Positions 4,932 through 9,039 of a stretch of DNA of 9,039 bases are shown piece after piece. The translations under genes were made by a program, and so were the position numbers. Each line of letters begins with the position of its first letter. Position 1 is the first letter of the stretch. The stretch lies in NCBI GenBank assembly GCA_038894275.1, contig JAWAPU010000023.1:1-9039 (forward strand), given 5' to 3'. Below the pieces are notes generated by a model. It made no database searches, was not told where the DNA came from, and saw only the letters and a list, made by a program, of their open reading frames with translations. This DNA is from JAWAPU01 sp038894275. Lineage in GTDB: Archaea > Nanobdellota > Nanobdellia > UBA10117.

Positions 4932-6683
4932 CTAAATTCTCTTAAAACCTTTTTGGTTTTTTGAATCAAGCTTTTTTTCTACCTCGCTTAATGCTTTTTT
5001 TCCTGCTATTTCTTTTTTCTTTAAGTTTTTTGACAACTTCAAAACTTTTTCTTCAGTCTTACTTTTCGCGATAGTATTCAGAGGTTTTTTAATCTGCAAA
5101 TCTTCAACACCACTAATTGTTTGTAATTTTTCTTTTAATTCAATAATTTTTTGTGAAACATCTTCAATTTTTGGTATTTCTTTTGGGGGTATTTGCTTTT
5201 CTAATTTCGGAGAAGGCGTTCTTAATCGAAGCGCGTGATATGTTAAGGAAATAATTAACAAAATAATCAAAGTAAATGCAAATATAAGCACCGGCAAGAT
5301 TGGAAGATATTTTACTTCCTCGACTTTTGGCGGCGTTATTTCTGAAGGTTTTGGTTGAGGAGGTGGCGTATATACCACGGCTGGTGGGTATGCCACTATT
5401 GCAAACGTGCTCAAGCTTTCTGAAGTACTTTCAAAATAATAATATTGTGCATCTTCAGAAACAAATTTTGTTGGCAGTTCAACCCAAGCGCCGGCAAGAG
5501 TTTCATATCTTTCTAACCTTACATCGCCTAAACTTAAATTCTTTGACCTAAGATTTTGAATAGGGACTTTGAATTGAATTATTATTCTTGCTATTTTTTC
5601 TTTTGGAATGTTGTGCTCAAAGGAGAAATAGCCAAAGACAATGCCGTATGGTGTTTTAGTTGGAATGTTAGTTTCGTTTCCAATGGTAAGAATTCTAGCA
5701 TTAATAACTGGAGAAGAGATATTTATTTGTACATTTCGTAATAGTGTGCAATCATGCGAATAAAATAATGAAATTGGTTTTTCTGGTACCGCTTCTCCAT
5801 CATAAGTGCTTAACCACTTACATTCAAATGGAGGTGAATAACCGAAAACCGCTCCTGTGGGTGCCACCTTGCAATCTTGCGGACAATTGGCAGAAGTTTC
5901 CATTGGAGGTTCGCAAATACCGTTTCCGCATCGCGAAATATCTTCTTGCCTAATTTTAAAACCATTAACTATAAAATAAAAACCTTCATCACCAGACCAA
6001 CTTAATTCGACCTCTTCGTTAACTTTTGTTCTTTTTACGTCTTCCAAATTATCTGCTGAATTAAATAATCCTATTAGAATATATGGGCCATTATAATTTA
6101 TGGCATTTCCGTTATGGTCTTTTGCAGAAATTATTTTTGCTTTTATTTTATTTTGCAATTTTGAATAAATTAAAGTATAATTTCCTTTTAGATAACCACT
6201 AGTTAAATTTAATTGGTAAATTGTTGAAAGATCTTCTGGCGAATCGCCAATTGCTATTGCAGGTATGCCTGGAAATCTTGCACGCAAGTAACTTAAATCA
6301 ATATCGCGTACCAAGCACTCTCCCAGTGGACCTTTAATTTCTGCCCCCAGCCCCCTCGGTCTAGGTCTTGGTACTTTTTTTCCAAGCATATTTATAGGTA
6401 AAATATGTAATGGTATTTGTAAATCGCCAATTTTATAAAAAATACCTGCATATTTTCCTAGTAATTCGCTGTTCAGGTCCTCTGCACAAATTTCTACGAA
6501 GATATTGGGATTCTCTAAAGAGCCATCCGCATAACTTTTTGTTTGGGTATCATAATTTAGATTTAATGTATCGCCGTTTACATCCACTAAACGGGCGCTA
6601 GTTATCATTGCACTTGCAGAAGCTATAGCTAAAGTTAAAATTACTAAACTTATGATGCTTATTTGAATTGATTTTTTTCCCAT
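4932..6683 (-). CDS. Cell-surface protein with PGF-pre-PGF-like domain, single C-terminal membrane anchor and basic cytosolic tail
   Basis: 583 residues. The signal peptide is about residues 1-25 (GKKS, hydrophobic core, ASASA cleavage region). Residues about 45-245 form an extracellular domain homologous to the N-terminus of the neighbouring 571-residue protein. They contain an unusual Pro-Arg repeat insertion at 104-113. A six-residue-spaced cysteine module, 'CGNGICEP' then 'NCPQDC' (252-271), resembles short Cys repeats common in DPANN surface proteins. A beta domain (about 320-430) ends 'YYYFESTSESLSTFAIVAY', resembling PGF-pre-PGF domains. A Pro-rich stalk (433-455) and one transmembrane helix (about 459-484) follow. 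The last 100 residues are Lys/Glu-rich and probably helical in the cytosol. The ATG lies one base after the upstream stop and has no TATA box at -25, so it is likely cotranscribed with that gene. Ligand unknown. Confidence 0.87.
   Translation of the reverse strand: MGKKSIQISIISLVILTLAIASASAMITSARLVDVNGDTLNLNYDTQTKSYADGSLENPNIFVEICAEDLNSELLGKYAGIFYKIGDLQIPLHILPINMLGKKVPRPRPRGLGAEIKGPLGECLVRDIDLSYLRARFPGIPAIAIGDSPEDLSTIYQLNLTSGYLKGNYTLIYSKLQNKIKAKIISAKDHNGNAINYNGPYILIGLFNSADNLEDVKRTKVNEEVELSWSGDEGFYFIVNGFKIRQEDISRCGNGICEPPMETSANCPQDCKVAPTGAVFGYSPPFECKWLSTYDGEAVPEKPISLFYSHDCTLLRNVQINISSPVINARILTIGNETNIPTKTPYGIVFGYFSFEHNIPKEKIARIIIQFKVPIQNLRSKNLSLGDVRLERYETLAGAWVELPTKFVSEDAQYYYFESTSESLSTFAIVAYPPAVVYTPPPQPKPSEITPPKVEEVKYLPILPVLIFAFTLIILLIISLTYHALRLRTPSPKLEKQIPPKEIPKIEDVSQKIIELKEKLQTISGVEDLQIKKPLNTIAKSKTEEKVLKLSKNLKKKEIAGKKALSEVEKKLDSKNQKGFKRI
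4940..4947 (-). promoter_or_regulatory. Internal TATA-like box of deoxyhypusine synthase
   Basis: Minus-strand TTTTAAGA (4947 to 4940) is centred 24.5 nt upstream of the ATG at 4919. It overlaps the last codons of the upstream surface-protein gene. It nearly matches the tRNA-Arg box TTTTTAAG. Confidence 0.5.
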
Positions 6684-6684
6684 T

Positions 6685-8400
6685 TTAATCTTTTATCCAT
6701 TTTTGCACATTTCCAAATATTTGAACTGCAAGCTCTATTATTTGCTTAACCCAGGAATTATAATTATAAGAAATAATACTATTTCTTTCGTTTCCTTGTG
6801 GATCAAGAATCGTGTGATTTAATAAAAATAAATCGTACTGATCTATTAATATATCTGTGGAAGGATCATATAATTGTAGTTTTTCGGTATTATTGTAAAT
6901 TTCAATGTACATTGAATAATTTCCTACGTATTGCGAAACATTTAGATAGTTATATTCAGAATTTACTAGTAGTTTATTTCCTAATGGAATTATTGCTAAA
7001 CTTGCTTCGCCAGAAGAATTTGTTTTAGTTTCTGCTATGGAATAGGAAATAACTCCGTATTTCTCAGAATTTTGTTCAAACCCTTGTATCGGTGCAAACA
7101 AATTTAATCCATTTTTTTCGACAATTTTTATGGTAATATTTGGCAAATCGGTATTATTGTCTGAATCTTGAATTTTGACCGAAAAATTATATGGCACGCC
7201 AGGTATTGGGAAGTCATTATTGATTTGTCCATTAATAAACGTTGTTAAGCTATATGTTTTTTTAATTGTAAAGTTTGCAGTTTTGTTGTTATTATTTAAA
7301 TTGCAATCTCCAATACCAGAAGCATTAATTATTGCTAAGATTGTATGCACTCCAGAAGAAAAACCTGTTGTATCGTATTGCAAAGTTGCGTAAGTAATAG
7401 CATCAGCAGATAAATTTGCTATGTTAATATTACCAATAAGCGAACCACCTTCATAAAAACTAATATTAAATGGTGATGTTACATCTACATTATTTGCATT
7501 TTTAATTGTAGCATTTAATATCACTAATTCACTTTGAAATACTTCGCTCGGTGTAATTGTTAAATTTGTTATCGAAAGATCTGGACCAATGCAAAATGCG
7601 TGCGGAATGCCATTAACAATCAAATATTTAATCACAGTTTTATTGTCTTGAGGATTTGTTACGCCTGTATATAATGTATTCATTACGCCAGGACTAGTTT
7701 TATTTCCATTTTCACAATCGTAATATAATAAAGAACTTTCATTAATGTCGCAAACAGCCATTAAAATTCTTTCTTTTGAAACAGCAGCCCCGCCAGGCCA
7801 TATTTCTCGCTCATCAGAAATTGTATTTCCAAATATTTTTGTAACATTTACATTAATATTTCCCGTAGTTTGATTATAAGTTAGTTGATAATTGTTAAAT
7901 AAATAACGGCCTTTTAGCCAACTTTTATTTCCAACAAAAATAAAGTTATCTGTATCAAAAACATCATCGGCTGAAACCACCGCATAAATATAACCTGGAT
8001 AAATTGCATAATCTGAAAGAAAATCCCAAGTGGAATTTATATAGTAGCAATTAGAAATATTGTTATCAAATACAGAAAAATTACTTGTTGCAGTTCCGCC
8101 TAAAGGTAAAAAGACACTCCAGTTTCCTATTTTGTAAACAAAACTACCATATTTTCCAGTTAAATTTTCATCTGCACAAACACTTAAAGTAATATCTGGA
8201 TTTCCTCCAGCGCCGTCTCTGTATGCTTTGATTGTTTCTGGTTCATAGCTCATGTTTATTAATTGAGCGAGATTACTTGCATTAACGATGGAAGCATTAT
8301 AATAAGTAATAGCATTTACAGAGGTTAAAGCAGACAAGATAACAAGTATTGCAATTAAAATTTTGCTTTTTTTTGTGGCCATAACCTTTTTTAATACCAT
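6685..8400 (-). CDS. Secreted, sequon-rich surface protein with CARDB-like domain
   Basis: 571 residues from ATG 8400, or 565 if it starts at the in-frame ATG 8382, which I prefer. From 8382 the protein begins MATKKSK, followed by a hydrophobic core to SVNA, a compact signal peptide. The TATA-like sequence at 8408-8415 would place transcription start near 8382-8386, downstream of the first ATG. Residues about 31-265 share a domain with the next gene, the best matches being the stretch around 'NPDITLSVCADENLTGKYG' and 'WLKGRY'. Residues about 272-380 look like a CARDB adhesion domain ('DLSITNLTITPSEV' ... 'NATIKN' ... 'SGVHTILAIINAS'). A further beta region (about 383-505) follows. The end is an amphipathic helix without a transmembrane segment. 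About 29 N-x-S/T sequons suggest heavy N-glycosylation, and the protein may be an S-layer or adhesin component. Confidence 0.87.
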   Translation of the reverse strand: MVLKKVMATKKSKILIAILVILSALTSVNAITYYNASIVNASNLAQLINMSYEPETIKAYRDGAGGNPDITLSVCADENLTGKYGSFVYKIGNWSVFLPLGGTATSNFSVFDNNISNCYYINSTWDFLSDYAIYPGYIYAVVSADDVFDTDNFIFVGNKSWLKGRYLFNNYQLTYNQTTGNINVNVTKIFGNTISDEREIWPGGAAVSKERILMAVCDINESSLLYYDCENGNKTSPGVMNTLYTGVTNPQDNKTVIKYLIVNGIPHAFCIGPDLSITNLTITPSEVFQSELVILNATIKNANNVDVTSPFNISFYEGGSLIGNINIANLSADAITYATLQYDTTGFSSGVHTILAIINASGIGDCNLNNNNKTANFTIKKTYSLTTFINGQINNDFPIPGVPYNFSVKIQDSDNNTDLPNITIKIVEKNGLNLFAPIQGFEQNSEKYGVISYSIAETKTNSSGEASLAIIPLGNKLLVNSEYNYLNVSQYVGNYSMYIEIYNNTEKLQLYDPSTDILIDQYDLFLLNHTILDPQGNERNSIISYNYNSWVKQIIELAVQIFGNVQKWIKD

Positions 8401-8407
8401 TTTTATC

Positions 8408-8415
8408 TTTTTAAA
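8408..8415 (-). promoter_or_regulatory. TATA-like box before the CARDB-like surface gene
   Basis: Minus-strand TTTAAAAA (8415 to 8408) is centred 29.5 nt upstream of the ATG at 8382 but only 11 nt upstream of the ATG at 8400. It favours the downstream start with a leader of a few bases, where AAGG could act as a weak ribosome-binding signal. Confidence 0.4.
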
Positions 8416-8418
8416 TAT

Positions 8419-9039
8419 TTACGTTTTTAGCCAATCCTTTATTCTTAAATATACAATAGCTATTTTATCTTTAAAGTATCTTATGTTATCTTTATTAACT
8501 ATATCTTGCGCACTTCCTGATACTTCTGGAAAATTGCATTGATCTCCGCAATTATAATTTATTGTTAATATGTGTGCATTATTTTTATATAATCTTATAG
8601 CAATATCATACAAATTATTAACACCAACTCCTCCAGTTGGCACTATTGTGAATTTCAAATTACCCATACTATTTGTTTCTACGCAACCAATTGCTTCATT
8701 ACTTACGTTTGACTCTATGTTTTGAGGCAAAATAAATGGAGGGAATCCATTATACTCTGAGGCACAAACCGTTATATTTTCTGCAGGTTCACTATCATTA
8801 TAGACTGTTATATTCAAAACCCAAGGTTTGCCAGCTGTTAAGTTCTTTTCGAGATAATTACATTGAGAAGTAGAAATGTCACATACTATGTTTATCCATT
8901 CCCCTCCACCTACAGCCAACCAATCTTTAACTCTTAAATATGCTATAGCTAATTTATCTTTATAATAAACTATATTTTGCATATTTTTTACTGTTATTTT
9001 GTCCAACGCTTCTGGTAAATTATTATTTTCTACTTGCAA
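8419..9039 (-). CDS. Surface or secreted protein with repeated helix modules, 5' end outside window
   Basis: The frame is open to the window edge (first codon TTG, read here as Leu), so only the last 206 residues are seen. Two copies of a 20-residue helical segment ending Lys-Asp-Trp-Leu occur at 22-41 and 185-204, the second at the protein's C-terminus. Between them lies a beta-rich domain with paired cysteines (Cys53/Cys60, Cys92, Cys119, and a Cys-Gly-Asp-Gln-Cys at 164-168). About five N-x-S/T sequons are present, including 'KNLTAG' and 'LNITVY'. The sequon, cysteine and beta composition resembles the adjacent surface proteins, so an extracellular location is likely. No transmembrane anchor is visible at this end. 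The family is not recognised, and the gene may be much longer if the module is repeated upstream. Confidence 0.8.
   Translation of the reverse strand: MQVENNNLPEALDKITVKNMQNIVYYKDKLAIAYLRVKDWLAVGGGEWINIVCDISTSQCNYLEKNLTAGKPWVLNITVYNDSEPAENITVCASEYNGFPPFILPQNIESNVSNEAIGCVETNSMGNLKFTIVPTGGVGVNNLYDIAIRLYKNNAHILTINYNCGDQCNFPEVSGSAQDIVNKDNIRYFKDKIAIVYLRIKDWLKT
8428..8487 (-). repeat. Helix repeat, copy B (C-terminal)
   Basis: Encodes NIRYFKDKIAIVYLRIKDWL. It matches copy A at 15 of 20 residues, with four of the five changes conservative (Y/F, L/I, A/V, V/I). The DNA is about 77% identical to copy A by hand alignment (46 of 60 bases). Confidence 0.85.
8917..8976 (-). repeat. Helix repeat, copy A
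   Basis: Encodes NIVYYKDKLAIAYLRVKDWL, 163 residues before copy B in the same protein. The hydrophobic and charged positions alternate as in an amphipathic helix. Confidence 0.85.

Noticed and set aside
4944..4960. Inverted repeat AAAACC-TTTTT-GGTTTT near the end of the 583-residue gene
   Set aside because: A 6-bp AT-rich stem inside coding sequence is expected by chance at this composition, and it overlaps the better supported TATA box of deoxyhypusine synthase.
5300..7393. Several 60-83 codon + strand frames inside the surface-protein genes
   Set aside because: All are antisense to long, domain-bearing minus-strand genes with signal peptides; they have no promoters or motifs of their own.
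1..9039. CRISPR array, insertion sequence, toxin-antitoxin or defence cassette
   Set aside because: No regularly spaced repeats, transposase or integrase motifs, terminal inverted repeats, or nuclease/toxin families were seen on either strand.

Overview
The window looks like a compact, AT-rich archaeal genome, most likely from a DPANN-type lineage (Woesearchaeota/Pacearchaeota-like). Supporting signs are an archaeal-type peptidyl-tRNA hydrolase (Pth2), diphthine-ammonia ligase, deoxyhypusine synthase, tRNAs without encoded CCA, TATA-like boxes about 25 nt upstream of start codons with no leader or Shine-Dalgarno, and surface proteins carrying CARDB-like, PGF-pre-PGF-like and 'CGNGICEP' cysteine modules. 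The lineage call is inference, because there is no rRNA or other marker gene here.

Layout. 2-553 (+): 3' part of a SIMPL/DUF541 protein, cut by the window edge. 595-669 and 704-776 (+): tRNA-Arg(CCT) and tRNA-Gly(TCC). 822-1850 (+): membrane-anchored family 2 glycosyltransferase. 1888-2580 (+): diphthine-ammonia ligase (Dph6). 2572-2913 (-): Pth2, preceded by a 50-residue zinc-ribbon gene at 2914-3066 (-). 3145-3786 (+): unrecognised multi-pass membrane protein. 3772-3981 (-): small basic protein, coupled to deoxyhypusine synthase at 3981-4919 (-). 4932-6683, 6685-8400 and 8419-9039 (-): three secreted or surface proteins, the last cut by the window edge.

How the genes relate. The central part is a translation-maintenance neighbourhood. 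It has two enzymes finishing the special residues on translation factors (diphthamide on aEF2, hypusine on aIF5A), peptidyl-tRNA recycling and two tRNAs. The right third is a cell-envelope cluster. Two adjacent proteins there share a homologous N-terminal domain, one is extremely rich in N-glycosylation sequons, and the partial third carries a repeated helix module. Intergenic space is minimal: convergent genes overlap by 9 and 15 nt, and co-directional genes abut or overlap by 1 nt. There is no gene-free stretch longer than about 80 nt. I found no rRNA, CRISPR array, insertion sequence or integrase. No clear new 'system' emerges; the most distinctive material is the surface-protein cluster and the small coupled genes.
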